Positions 1-9,383 of a DNA stretch of 64,000 bases are shown here, piece after piece. Under the pieces are notes generated by a model. The model was not told the DNA's origin, did not search any database, and saw nothing but the letters and a program-made list of their open reading frames with translations. The stretch lies in NCBI GenBank assembly GCA_007858575.1, contig CP042279.1, positions 1,302,001-1,366,000 of the forward strand, written 5' to 3'. The stretch comes from Streptomyces sp. WAC08241. Its GTDB lineage: Bacteria; Actinomycetota; Actinomycetes; Streptomycetales; Streptomycetaceae. A program made the translations under genes and the position numbers. Position 1 is the stretch's first letter. Each line of letters begins with the position of its first letter.

Positions 1-813
1 AGGGTGCCGGGCATCTCGTCGTCGGTGGCGTGCCCCAGATCCGTGGTCCTGTTGCCGCCGCGGGTGTCGTCCTTGAGCAGGTACTCGCCCGCGGAACCCG
101 AGGTGCCCAGGGTGACCTGCCCCGCGTACTGGCCGTGGCCGGTGCCGTTCATGACGGCCTGGTACCGGAAGAGTTCGTCGCCCGTCCGTGCGTCGGTGAC
201 GACGTGCAGCTCGGAGGGCGTGCCGTCACGCTGGACGCCCCCGACGACGGTCTCCCAGGCCAGGGCGGGCTTGCCGTCGGCGGCCCAGACCACCTTGCGC
301 GCCGGCTCGGCCTCGGGACTTCCGGCACCCTCGGTCCTGGCCCGGCGGAGGGCGGCGGACCTCGCGGCGCCGGCGCTCACGGCGGGGACGGTGGTGGGAA
401 CGGTGAGGGCGGCACGAGTCGCCCTGGTGACGCTACTGACGGCCCCGCCCGGTGCCCGGTGGACCACCAGGTCACCGCCGAGCACGGGCAGCCCGGCGAA
501 GGTGCGGTCGTAGCGGGTGTGCAGGGTGCCGTCCGCGTCCTCGAGGACGGACGTGGGCACGAGCGCCTCTTCCCCGCCCAGGCCCAACGCCTTGGCGGTG
601 GCCGCCCGGTCCTTGCGGGCGTCGGCGAGGAGCGCCGCGTTCTGGGCCGGGGTCTGTCGCACGTTCACGGCGCCCGGCCGGAGCTCGGCGCTGACGGGCG
701 GCAGCGGGTTCACCGCGGCCACGGCGGCGGGGACGGGGAAGGCCTACGGCGATCGTCGCGACGCCCGATAACAGGACACTCGCGGTGACTGCCTTGCGGA
801 GGGTGCTTCTCAA
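1..813 (-). CDS. Secreted M4 (thermolysin/griselysin-like) metallopeptidase, N-terminal part only
   Basis: The protein starts MRSTLRKAVTASVLLSGV, an export signal. A one-base frame break near 745 follows, and the chain then runs uninterrupted to the left edge. The visible part is a fungalysin/thermolysin-type propeptide: a segment with TLHTRYDRTFAGLPVLGGDL (FTP-like), a PepSY-like stretch ending VVTDARTGDELFRYQAVMNG, and then GTGHGQYAGQVTLGTSG, which in Streptomyces M4 proteases opens the mature enzyme. The HExxH zinc site would lie beyond the window. A palindromic operator sits about 160 bp upstream (975-992) and is shared with two other secreted-enzyme genes here. Family assignment rests on the propeptide layout alone; the catalytic domain is not visible. 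Confidence 0.72.
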
Positions 814-974
814 GGTGACTCCTGGTGCGGGGGCCGGTGTTCACCGGCCGGAGCGGTCCGGGCGGCGGAACGGGGCCGCCCGGCGGAGCTGGTCGCACGA
901 CGTGGGTCTCGAACTCCCGCGAGAACACGTGGCGGGGAGCCGTCACGACGACTCGGGGGAGCAGGGAAGTGTGC

Positions 975-992
975 CATGTTAACGTGAACATG
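975..992. promoter_or_regulatory. Operator-like palindrome upstream of the M4 protease
   Basis: CATGTTAACGTGAACATG pairs in 8 of 9 positions around a CG centre. It matches sites at 6917-6930 and 9198-9211 (consensus TGTTNACGTNAACA). A dimeric repressor of the LacI, DeoR or GntR type is expected; a DeoR gene lies at 7154-7962. Confidence 0.6.
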
Positions 993-1038
993 TCGGCATT
1001 GGCCGGATGTTTGGCTGGAATTGACGGCGCCCTCCTGG

Positions 1039-1113
1039 CGCGACTCGCGACCTCGCGACTCGCGACCTCGCGACCTCGCGGTCGCGCGGTCGCGCGGTCG
1101 CGCGGTCGCGCGG
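1039..1113. repeat. Short tandem repeats forming a long imperfect hairpin
   Basis: The left half repeats gcgactcgcgacctc and related units. The right half repeats cgcgcggt about four times. The halves are mutually complementary (cgcgacc against ggtcgcg), so the stretch can fold into a long GC stem. It lies between the end of the DUF916 gene (1203) and the M4 protease start (813), where a transcription terminator for the former is expected. Confidence 0.55.
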
Positions 1114-1202
1114 GCGGACGGCATCCCGGACGCCGTGGTCCGTGCGCTGTCGCGCGCGCGGTGGCGTCGACGCAAGTGTGCTGGTGGTGCCGACCGCCGG
1201 GG

Positions 1203-2172
1203 TCACTCGCTCCCGTCCGCCGGTGCCGGGCGGCGGTCCTTGTGCCTGTGGTGGCGGATCAGCAGCCGGGCGCAGATCAGGAGCGCCGCGATTCCGGCCA
1301 GGAGCCACGGCACCCGGAGGAAGTCGTCGGACCCGGCGCCGTGGGCCCTCTCCGCGGTCGCCGTGACGGTGACGTCCCCCAGCCGGCGAAGGGTGCCCCG
1401 GACCAGGACTCGGAGAGCCGTACCTTCTGGCCGGGGAGCAGCTCGCCCGGCACGTTCTTCAGCTCCCGTGCGTCGGGTCCCCCGACGAACAGGCCTCCGA
1501 TGTCCACGGAGACGCGGGGGTCGAGCTTCACGTTGCCGGTGTTGCGCAGTGTGTACGAGACGGTCGACCCGCTGTCGCCGGTCCACGGCACCTGGGGAGT
1601 CCGTGCGCTGAACCGCACGTCCTCGACGGAGAGGCCGGGCTTCGCCGGCCCGTTCACGCGCAGGTAGACGCGGGCTCCGACGCCGCGCTGGACGCCGATG
1701 TGGGAACCGGCCCCGGACCGCACGCGTTCGTCGACGGCCACGAGGGCGCCCACGTGGTCACCGGGCGAGGCGTCGCGGGGAATCCTCAGGGTGATGCCGA
1801 CGGTCACCGACGAACGCGCCGGAACCGTGACGGCCTCCCGCTCGGGCTTCCCCAGGACCCGACGTCACGCTGGGGCTCCTTGAGGCCGCGCACCGCCAGC
1901 CCGCCGTCGCGTTCCGTGTTGTAGGCGTCGGCCACGTAGAGGCGGAAGGACAGCTCCTTGTCCGTGGTGTTGGTGACGACCGCACGGTCGGAGAGAGTCG
2001 TACCGGGGCGTGCGGAAAGCCGGAAGGCCGCCCGCGGGGTGATCGCGGAGTCGGCGGGTCTGACCGACCACTCGCCGTTGTCCGCGGCTCCCGCCGGCGC
2101 GGCGGACAGGACGGACAGGGCGGACAGGGCGGACAGGAGAAAGATCAGGAGGGCGACGAACGCTCTGCGCAT
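1203..2172 (-). CDS. DUF916-type membrane protein (WxL-interacting protein family)
   Basis: MRRAFVALLIFLLSALSALS begins a signal peptide with a small SAL/SVL repeat. The mature part opens with WSVRPADSAITPRAAFRLS, followed by VTNTTDKELSFRLYVADAYN and an Ig-like stretch with GVGARVYLRVNGPAKPGL and NTGNVKLDPRVSVDI. Near the C-terminus a single membrane helix (WLLAGIAALLICARLLI) is followed by a basic tail. This is the DUF916 (WxL protein peptidoglycan-binding) architecture. Frame breaks lie near 1860 and 1395. In Firmicutes DUF916 proteins pair with WxL-domain proteins, and the gene 63 bp upstream does encode a WxL-like domain. Inferred role: membrane partner that holds the upstream galactanase at the cell surface. 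Confidence 0.7.
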
Positions 2173-2194
2173 GGCTCTTCGGTTTTCAGGGCGC

Positions 2195-2225
2195 CGTGTG
2201 CCGGACGCTCGGCGTCCGGCACACG
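2195..2225 (-). terminator. 14-bp perfect hairpin between the GH43 and DUF916 genes
   Basis: Arms 2195-2208 and 2212-2225 are exact complements around a 3-nt loop (tcg). It has no T-tract, as is usual in Streptomyces. It lies in the 62-nt gap between two same-strand genes, so it may act as a partial terminator or as an mRNA-stabilising hairpin that lowers expression of the membrane partner. Confidence 0.6.
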
Positions 2226-2234
2226 GGCGTGGTG

Positions 2235-4187
2235 TCAGAGGAGGGTGAGGGTGAGCGTCGCGGTGTAGTTCCCGACAGGGGTGTACTTGGGGATGTCGAG
2301 CGTCACGTCGGCGCCGGCGGTGAACTCGCCGCCGGTGAGTTCGGCGTCGGGGGCGGTCGCCAGAGTCGCTCCGTTCTCGCCGACGGCGCCGGGGCTGCCT
2401 GCCGTGCAGGTGCTGGGACTGCCGGGCCCGGTGGTGCAGGCGGGTGCCCAGGTGAGGCGTCCGGCGTCGATGGTGCCGCGCGGGCCGGTGAAGGCGGTGA
2501 CCTTGCCGGTGAGGGACCAGCCGGTCCTGCCGCCGCGATGGTCCTTGACGGTCACCGCGTTCAGCTTGCCCTTGAGGCGCCGCCCGCACCGAAGCCGACG
2601 GACGGGAGCCGGACGGCGTCGCGCGAGGTGGTCATGGTGAGCACACCGGCGTCGACCGAGGTGACGATGTCCTGCTCGGCCTTCCCGGTGTCCGGCGGGT
2701 CGGTCGGGTCGGTCGGGTCCGTCGGATCGGTCGGGTCGGTCGGCTTGGTGGTGCCGACCTTCCACGCCTGGCCGGCCGATCCGTCGCAGTCCGACTGGAC
2801 GAGCCCGGGACTCCCTGCGGCGGTTCCCTCGGACAGGCACTTGTTGCTGTGCTTGGCGACGATGCGCAGGTGGCCGTCGCCGAGATCCTCGAAGCGCCAG
2901 CGCTGGTTGTCCCCGAGCCGCAGTCGTACTGTTCGACCTCGGCTCCGTTCGCGGTCGAGTCGTCCGCCACGTCGAGGCACTTGCCGCTGTGCTGGGCGAG
3001 TACGCGGACGTAGCCGTTGTTCTCGTCGGTGAAGCGCCACCGGCTGTTCAGCCCGCCGGAGCAGGTTTCCCCACCACGGGAGTCCGGTTGTCGGACAGGC
3101 TGCCGGACACGGTCACGCACGTCTTGCCGCTCTTGGCGGTGATCGTGTGGAGGGGGTCACCACCGGTGCCAGCGGCCCGGCCCGTCTCCGTGTCGATCGA
3201 GACCTTCGGGTACCACGGGAGGGTCAGGGTCGTGGCGGTGGGGAACTCCAGCGGAAGCCAGACGTACTCCGAGTCGTTGACCCGCTTCGGGTCGGACCAC
3301 ACGCCCGCCCAGCGGTCTCCCATGTAGAGGAAGGACGTGGTCTCGCTGCCCTCCACCGGCAGGACGAAGGCCGTCTGCGAGTCGTGGCCGTTGTGGTTGC
3401 CCACGTCCTTCATCGGGGACCAGGGCCCGGCGAGGTCGGTGGCGGTGGCGTACTTCTGCTGGTTCGGATCCCAGTAACTCGTCCCTGAGGTCACCATGAA
3501 GTACACCTGGCCGCGCTTGAACAGAGCGGGCGACTCCCGGTGCTGCCCCGGCCAGGGGTTCGCCACCAGCTTCCTCACCTGCGTGTAGTCGTCGGTGAGT
3601 TCGTAGATCTGCAGGTCCGCGTTGTGGTTGGAGGCCGAGACCATGTACGCCTTGCCGGCCGCCTTGTCCTCGTACACGGTGATGTCACGGGACATGTGCT
3701 CGTGCCGGAGGCGTCCTTGGGGCGGAAGGAGCCCTTCCAGGTGTAGGGGCCTTCGATCGTGGAGGAGACCGCCACCGCGGCCCGCGCCTCGGCGTAGGAG
3801 TCGTCGGCCTCCTTGTGCATCCACATCACGTACTGCTTGGTCTTCGCGTTGTACAGGACCTTCGGCCGCTCGATCACCGCGTCCGCGATCTCGGGGCCGA
3901 CTCCTGGGACAAGGCGTGCCCCGGCGCTCCCAGCTCTTCAGGTCCTTGGAGCGGTACACCGAGACGTAGCGGAACTTGTTGTTCTCGCCCCGGTCCTCAC
4001 CGAACAGGTAGTAGTGGTCACCGACCTTGATCGCTCCGCCGCCGTGCGCCTGCACGCCCGCCCCGGCAACGTCCGGGAACTGTGTGCCCGTCTCCGTGGT
4101 GACGGGTGCGGCGTGCGCCGTGGGCGTCACTGCGAGGGAGATCAGAAGCAGGCCCAGGCCTGCGAGGGCGGATCTTGTTCGTCTCAT
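2235..4187 (-). CDS. Secreted exo-beta-1,3-galactanase-like GH43_24 with CBM13 and C-terminal WxL-like domain
   Basis: About 650 aa. The start at 4187 is chosen because AAGGA lies 5 nt before ATG; MRRTRSALAGLGLLLISLAV is a signal peptide ending AHA-A. Residues ~30-320 form a GH43 blade domain with QAHGGGAIKVGDHYYLFGED, IERPKVLYNAKTKQYVMWMH, GPYTWKGSFRPKDASG and FLYMGDRWAGVWSDP, which I recall as characteristic of fungal and Streptomyces exo-beta-1,3-galactanases (subfamily 24). A ricin-type CBM13 follows (SRWRF, QRWRF, QAWKV; GKCLDV, NKCLSE). Then comes a (Thr-Asp-Pro)n linker and a WxL-like domain with GWSLTGKVTAF and LTWAP. CBM13 on a GH43_24 enzyme is known in Streptomyces; the WxL tail is unusual. 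Frame breaks near 3905, 3700, 3070, 2925 and 2580. Likely role: release of galactose units from the beta-1,3-galactan backbone of arabinogalactan proteins. Confidence 0.72.
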
Positions 4188-4709
4188 GCAGATCCTTGAT
4201 TTCATCCGCGCGCTTCAGAGCGCCAGAACGGCGGTAACCTCTTCGCCCTTGCCCGTGAAGCAACATTTTGCGCGGAAACCAACAGGTGAGCCCGAGGATG
4301 GACCGCCAAAACCTCAAATGTCAACAGCTCGTAAACTTTTATGACAAACGGTGTAGGTCAATTGATCGGAGCGTCACACCGTGCGGGCACGCGTGAGCGC
4401 CACCGCTCGCTCGACTCGCCCGGCCACGCGGTCCGTGGGGCCGCGTGACCGACGCGAGCCGACCGGTGGCAGGTACGTCGGCCGTCGTGGCGTCCGATGG
4501 AAGAGATGCGCCGCTTCGCCCACGGGTTGCTCGTCGGCCCGCGGATCATCGTGTGCAATCGCCCGCCCGGCGGCCCGGGCCGCTGACGAGCCGTCCGGTC
4601 CCCTCCACCCCCACGAAGGGCGCTTCGGCGGGGGTCACCGCCGGGAGGGCGCCGTGGAGGCCGCGCCGACGGCGAGACGCTTTCCGCCGTGCCGCAGGCG
4701 CGGCGTCTG
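4188..4709. other. Intergenic region upstream of the galactanase gene
   Basis: No convincing coding frame or RNA is seen. The part nearest the galactanase gene (4190-4370) is clearly more AT-rich than the surroundings, as expected for a promoter. It lacks a clear copy of the TGTTNACGTNAACA palindrome found upstream of neighbouring genes. Confidence 0.5.
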
Positions 4710-6762
4710 TCAGGCCGGGGTCCCGGCGGGGCGGAACGTCCAGGACTGGTTGCTTCCCGTGGTCGGCCGGTGGACACCGACGGAGGCGCCGCTCGCGGTC
4801 GAGCCGTGGGCGACGTCCAGGAGTTCACCGGTCGTACGGTTGATCACCGTGTGGTGCCCGTCCCCGGCGGTCGACAGCATCCACCGCTGCCGGGCGGAGG
4901 GTCCCGCGTCCGCCAGAGTCAGTACACCGCGGGTGACGCTCAGCGCCTTGCCGCTGCGGACGTTCGTCAGACGGTGGGTGGCCGTGCTGCTCCAGTCGCT
5001 GGCGACCGATCTGGTGAAGGTCCACTGCTGTGCGCTGTCCGCGGGGTCGGGCACGCGCTGTACGAGGGAGGTCCTTCCCCCACCGTGTCGACGGCGAGGG
5101 CCATGCCGCTGTTGTCGTTGAGGATCTGGTGAGCGGCGGTGACGGACGAGGACGGTGTCCCGGTGTCCGTGCCGGACACACCGGACGCCGCGGCGTTCAC
5201 ACCGGAGACACCGGGCAGGACGAGGGTCGTCACGGAACCCGGGGGCAGGGTGACGGTGACCCGCCTGCCCGAGGGTGCGAGGTCCTTCAGGCGCTGGAGG
5301 TTCCTGGTGGCGTCCGTGGTGTAGCGCTGGACCGGTGCCGAGGGGCGCTGCGGAAGCCGCTGAGGTCCACGGTCACCGTCCGCGATGAGCCGGTGGGGTT
5401 GCTGTGGACCAGCACCGCGCCCCGGCCGCTCGGCGTCACCGCGGCCAAGGTGTCCGGGTCGTCGGTGTTGATGACGCGGGCGCCGGGCCGGATGAACTTG
5501 GTGTACTGGGCCATCGCCCAGTACTTCTTGTTCTTGCGCAGCGGTTCCCCGGCGGCGTTCGCAGGGGTGAAGTCGGCCTGGATCAGACCCCAGTTGGAGT
5601 TCTCGTGAGCCGGGGACATGTTCTCGTAGTCCTCGACGGCCTGCCACAACACCCAGGCCCGGGGCTCCAGTTCCCTGATGTCGTCGTTGATGCGGCGGGT
5701 GAGGTCGAGGGCGGGACGCATGTCGGTGAAGTTCTGCGGGACTTCACCGCCGAGGTCCACCTCGGACATCCACAGGCGCTTGCCTGCGCCCTTGGCGATG
5801 TCGCGGACCCCCTTGCGGCCACCGGTGGAGTAGGTGTGCGTGTTCAGCCCGCCGATCGACTTCCGTACCGAGGCGCCGTAGGAATCCCAGTTGGACCGGA
5901 AGGTGTTCGGGTTGGTCTCGTCCATCGCCGCGACGGGCGTGTCCAGTCCCTTCGCGTCCAGCTCGGCGCGGAGCGTCCTGTACATGCGTGCCTGGGAGGC
6001 GGGGTTCCAGTGGGAGCCTTCCTGGCGTCCGCCGGCGTGCCAGTAGTCGGTGTTCGGTTCGTTGAGGGGGACAGGGAGTCGAAGGTGACGCCGGTGGAGT
6101 CCTGGACGCGTCGCAGGGCGCCGGAGAGGTACGCGGCGAACCGTTCGTACTGGTCGGGGCGGAGGTTGTCGTGGTGCGGGTCCCGCGCTCCGGAGACGAG
6201 GCCGCTGTGCGTCATGAAGTACGGCGCGGAGTTGGAGAAGGCCTCGAAGGTGTCGGCGCCCCGTGCTTTGGCGGCGGTGAGCCACCAGCGCTGGCCGGCG
6301 TCGGCGTCCGGGTTCCAGTGGGCGGGGTCGTCGGGGTTCCACCAGTCGGGGACTCCGGCCCGGGCCGCTTCCACCAGCCGGGAACGGCGCCGCCGGCCCG
6401 CATGTAGGGGATGGTCTCGGGACTGTCGCCCCCGCCGATGTTGTACCGGGCGATGGTGAGCCCCAGCCCCTCCCGGCCGTACAGCGCGTCGGCCAGCTCA
6501 CCGCGCTTGGCATCCGGCCAGCCACCGGTCACCGTGGCGAACCAGGCCAACGCCGTACCCCACCCCTCGAACGGACGCTGCTGATAACCGGGATCGAGAC
6601 GCACGGTGATTCCCGGAGCCCCGGCTCCGCCGGGCTCGGCCGGGGAGTGGCGGCCGCCGGGAGCGACGCCGCCCCGGCGGCGATGACGGCCGCGATCGCC
6701 GTGGCACGGGCGGCTGATCTTCTGCGCCGCCCTGCGGCCGGCCTTCTCAACGTACGGGACAT
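4710..6762 (-). CDS. Secreted GH30 glycoside hydrolase with C-terminal CBM13, likely endo-beta-1,6-galactanase
   Basis: About 680 aa. A basic N-terminus plus AATAIAAVIAAGAASLPAAA-like stretch is the export signal. The GH30 barrel has RPFEGWGTALAWFATVTGGW, LTIARYNIGGGDSPET, SNSAPYFMTHSG, a proton-donor Glu in PLNEPNTDYWH and a nucleophile Glu in RLWMSEVDLGG; W(V)LWQAVEDYENM is the barrel end. An all-beta side domain follows, then a ricin-type CBM13 with three QxW repeats (QQWTF, QRWML, QSWTF). The FEGWGTSLAWFA/SNSPPYFMT pattern is that of bacterial GH30 enzymes; beta-1,6-galactanase (subfamily 5) is inferred from the adjacent GH43_24 gene. Frame breaks near 6640, 6375, 6080, 5350 and 5065. An operator-like palindrome lies 155 bp upstream. 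Confidence 0.75.
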
Positions 6763-6916
6763 GGTGACGTTCTCCAGTCGGTGAGTCGAGGCGATGTGCC
6801 TGGAAGGACAGGAGGCGCGAGGGCGGGCCGGAAAGCGCGGTGAAGGGCACCGCCGCCCCTCGACACCGGGCGGAGATCGGTCCCGGGGCGCGTTACAGCG
6901 TCGTTCGCCCTCTGTG

Positions 6917-6930
6917 TGTTTACGTTAACA
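6917..6930. promoter_or_regulatory. Operator-like palindrome upstream of the GH30 gene
   Basis: TGTTTACGTTAACA pairs in 6 of 7 positions around a CG centre and matches the sites at 975-992 and 9198-9211. It lies between the GH30 start and the DeoR gene. Confidence 0.6.
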
Positions 6931-7035
6931 ATCGGCGGTTGGGGAGAGTCTCGAAGCGGCACGGGAAAGTGTCAAGACGAATGACGAGTACGTCTGCGAT
7001 CCGTTCGCGACCGGAGGCTCGTCCCGTATCGGACC

Positions 7036-7065
7036 GGGGGCAGGGCAGGGCAGGGCAGGGCGGGG
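7036..7065 (+). repeat. GGGCA simple repeat with G-quadruplex pattern
   Basis: Six runs of three to five G are separated by one or two bases (cagggcaggg units). The stretch lies in the ~390-nt non-coding gap between the GH30 start and the end of the DeoR gene. Nothing else is recognised in this gap apart from the palindrome at 6917. Confidence 0.5.
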
Positions 7066-7153
7066 CGAGGTGGGCGTGGCGGAAGTCGGTGCCGTCCGAA
7101 CCGGTCGTGTACGACAGTGCGGTGAGCCCCTGCCGTCCCGAAGGGCGTGACCG

Positions 7154-7962
7154 TCAGGCCTCTTCCGTTTCTCCCAGGATCACCTGTCCCACGTGGTCCT
7201 CCAGTACGGAGCGGGCCTTCGGTGCCAGTCCGTCGTCGGACACGAAGTAGTCGATCTCGGACAGCGCTGCGAAACGACTGAGGCCCACGACGCCCCACTT
7301 GCTGTGATCGGCCACGACGGCCAGTCGGCCGGCCGAGGAGATCAGGGCGCGGTTGGTCTCCGCCTCCGCCAGGTTCGGCGTGGTCGCCCCCGCGCGTTCC
7401 GAGACGCCGTGGGCCCCGATGATCACGAGGTCCACCTGGAGGGAACGGATCGCCTGGTCCGCCAACGGCCCCACCAGGGAAGCCGATTTCGTCGGAGCCC
7501 CGCCGGTCAGGAGCAGCGTCGGGGCCGGGCGGCCCGCTCCCCGCCGGACGGCCTGAGGAGTTCGGCCACCGGCAGGGAGTTGGTCACCACGGTGAGCCGG
7601 GGGATCTCGCGGAGCAGGTGCGCGACGGCGAAGGTCGTCGTCCCTCCCGAGAGGGCCACGACGCTGCCCGGCTGCACGAGTCCGGCCGCCGCGCGGGCCA
7701 CCGCGGCCTTGGCCGTCGACTCGAGGGTGGACTTGGCCTCGAAGGCCGGCTCGTCCGCGGTGGTCGCGGACGTCATGATCGCGCCCCCGTGCACCTTCTC
7801 CACCAGACCGCTCCGCACCAGCGCGTCCAGGTCGCGGCGGATCGTCATGTTGGAGACCTCGAGCCGCTCCACGAGCTCGGCCACCCGCACGGCTCCCTCG
7901 CTGCGCACGATGTCGAGGATCAGTGCCCTTCGCTGCGGTGCCAGTGGTGTTGCTCCGGTCAC
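7154..7962 (-). CDS. DeoR-family transcriptional regulator
   Basis: About 269 aa. It starts at GTG (VTGATPLAPQRRALILDIVR). The N-terminal DeoR winged helix has VRVAELVERLEVSNMTIRRD and LVEKVHGGAI. The C-terminal sugar-phosphate-sensing (DeoRC) domain has VALSGGTTTFAVAHLL, TNSLPVAELL, LLLTGG, VDLVIIGAHGVS and VVADHSKWG. One frame break near 7525. DeoR proteins usually repress sugar catabolic genes and respond to a phosphorylated sugar. Its position among galactanase, GH30 and arabinose-type transporter genes makes it the best local candidate for binding the shared palindrome, though LacI-type proteins also bind CG-centred palindromes. Confidence 0.85.
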
Positions 7963-8155
7963 GATGCCACCCCGGTACTTTCGTGCGCAGCCGGATTCGT
8001 CGGCTGAGTGTACACAGCAACCTTCACAACGGACAGGCGCCTCTTACCGGGGGTCACAGAGGCGGGCGGGCCTGCTCGGGCAGGGGAGGGCGGCGGGCGT
8101 CGGTCGTGGGGTGCGAGGGTGGCGCCGCCCTCCGCGAGGTGCGGGGACCTGCCCG

Positions 8156-9162
8156 TCAGGCCGTGGTGAAGAGGGGTACGGTGACCTGCTTCAGCCATGT
8201 CCCGGCTGTGAAGTCACGCGCCTTGACGACCACCCTGTCGCGGAACACCTCCACTTGGAGACCTTGGTTGAACCGACCCGGGACGGTGGTCTCGCCGCCC
8301 TGTCCGTTGTCCGCGAAACCGGTCTGTACGGCTCCGGTGTTGATGACCGAGAACCCCTCGAGGTTCGCGGTGCCGGGGACCACCCGGCGCACGTACCAGT
8401 CGGACAGGTTCAGATCCCAGTGGGTGTGTCCGGTGAAGAGGAACACGTCGCGATGACGGCCGAGTATGCCCAGCAGCGCGTCCGCCTGGAGGTAGTCCGT
8501 CCTGTACAGCTTGTTGCGCGTCCCGGAGACCGTGTCGGGCAGCGGGTGGTGGGCGATCACCATGACCGGCTTGCGGCGCCGCGCCCAGTACCGCAGCCGT
8601 TCCTCGAGCCACCGCAACTGCGCCTCGCTCAGCCAGACCTCGTCCCACAGCTTGGGGTCGTGGTAGTGCATGTACCGCTCGGTGCCGATGGTGAGCACGG
8701 GGATTCCGCCGAAGGTCGTCTCGGCGTGGACGGCGGAACGTCCGGCGAACCGGAAGAAGCTGCGGAACAGCGAGTCCTCGGTGGTGCCGTTGGGCCAGGT
8801 CTCCAGGGCGAGGGTCCGTGGGTCGGCGTACTTGGGCACGTAGAACTCGTGGTTGCCGATGGCCCAGGCGATCTCGCGGGCGATCGGACCGCGTGCGACG
8901 ACCTGCTGTACGGCCGCGTACTCCGCGTCGTACCCGCGGGCGTGATGTCACCGGCGACGGCGAGACCCGTGCCGCCCGGGGCGGTCGCCCCGATGTCGGT
9001 GAGCGCGGTGGTCAGGTCGTCCAGGTCGCCCTGGATGTCGCTGATGACGTTGAAGGTGGACAGCGGTCGGGTCGCCCTGCTGTCTGGGCGTGCTACCGCG
9101 GGCGCGGTGACGGTGAGCGCGATGGTGCCGGCCGATGTGCTGAGCAGGGTCCTGCGTTTCAC
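8156..9162 (-). CDS. Secreted calcineurin-like metallophosphoesterase
   Basis: About 335 aa. The GTG start at 9162 gives VKRRTLLSTSAGTIALTVTA, a twin-arginine-like export signal. Metallophosphatase motifs follow in order: STFNVISDIQGDL (D-x-H variant with Gln), VAGDI, AIGNHE(F), VIAHHPLP and FLFTGHTHWDL. One frame break near 8945. A palindromic operator lies 36 bp before the start. It probably hydrolyses phosphate esters outside the cell; the substrate is unknown. Co-regulation with the glycosidases is inferred from the shared palindrome only. Confidence 0.78.
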
Positions 9163-9197
9163 GTCGCATCCTCGTTTCCTGTGGGCGGATACGATGA

Positions 9198-9211
9198 TGT
9201 TTGCGTAAACA
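9198..9211. promoter_or_regulatory. Operator-like palindrome upstream of the metallophosphoesterase
   Basis: TGTTTGCGTAAACA pairs in 6 of 7 positions and is the third copy of the TGTTNACGTNAACA-type site, 36 bp before the GTG start. Confidence 0.6.
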
Positions 9212-9323
9212 GACCACGGGAGGGTGAACACGGAGCGGCGGGCGGCCGACAGCCCGGCGCCGTCCGGCCCGGCTCCTCCGTACCGGCTCCAGCGGCGGGC
9301 GGAGCGCCGGTGCCGCCGGCTAC

Positions 9324-9367
9324 GCGGGTGAGGCCCGTCCCTTCGGAGAGGGACGGGCCTCGCCCGC
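9324..9367 (-). terminator. Rho-independent-type hairpin after the sugar ABC operon
   Basis: Arms 9324-9342 and 9349-9367 pair over 19 bp with one mismatch around loop tcggag. It lies 16 nt beyond the stop of the permease gene (9384), so it ends the transporter operon. Confidence 0.8.
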
Positions 9368-9383
9368 GGGCGGTTCGTACCGG

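Noticed and set aside
4325..4360. A fourth copy of the TGTTNACGTNAACA palindrome before the galactanase gene
   Set aside because: tgtcaacagctcgtaaac near 4318-4336 has half-site-like pieces, but the spacing and dyad symmetry do not fit.
7193..9208. A 671-codon plus-strand frame over the DeoR and metallophosphoesterase genes
   Set aside because: Composition and lack of motifs mark it as an antisense shadow. The minus strand carries intact DeoR and metallophosphatase motifs.
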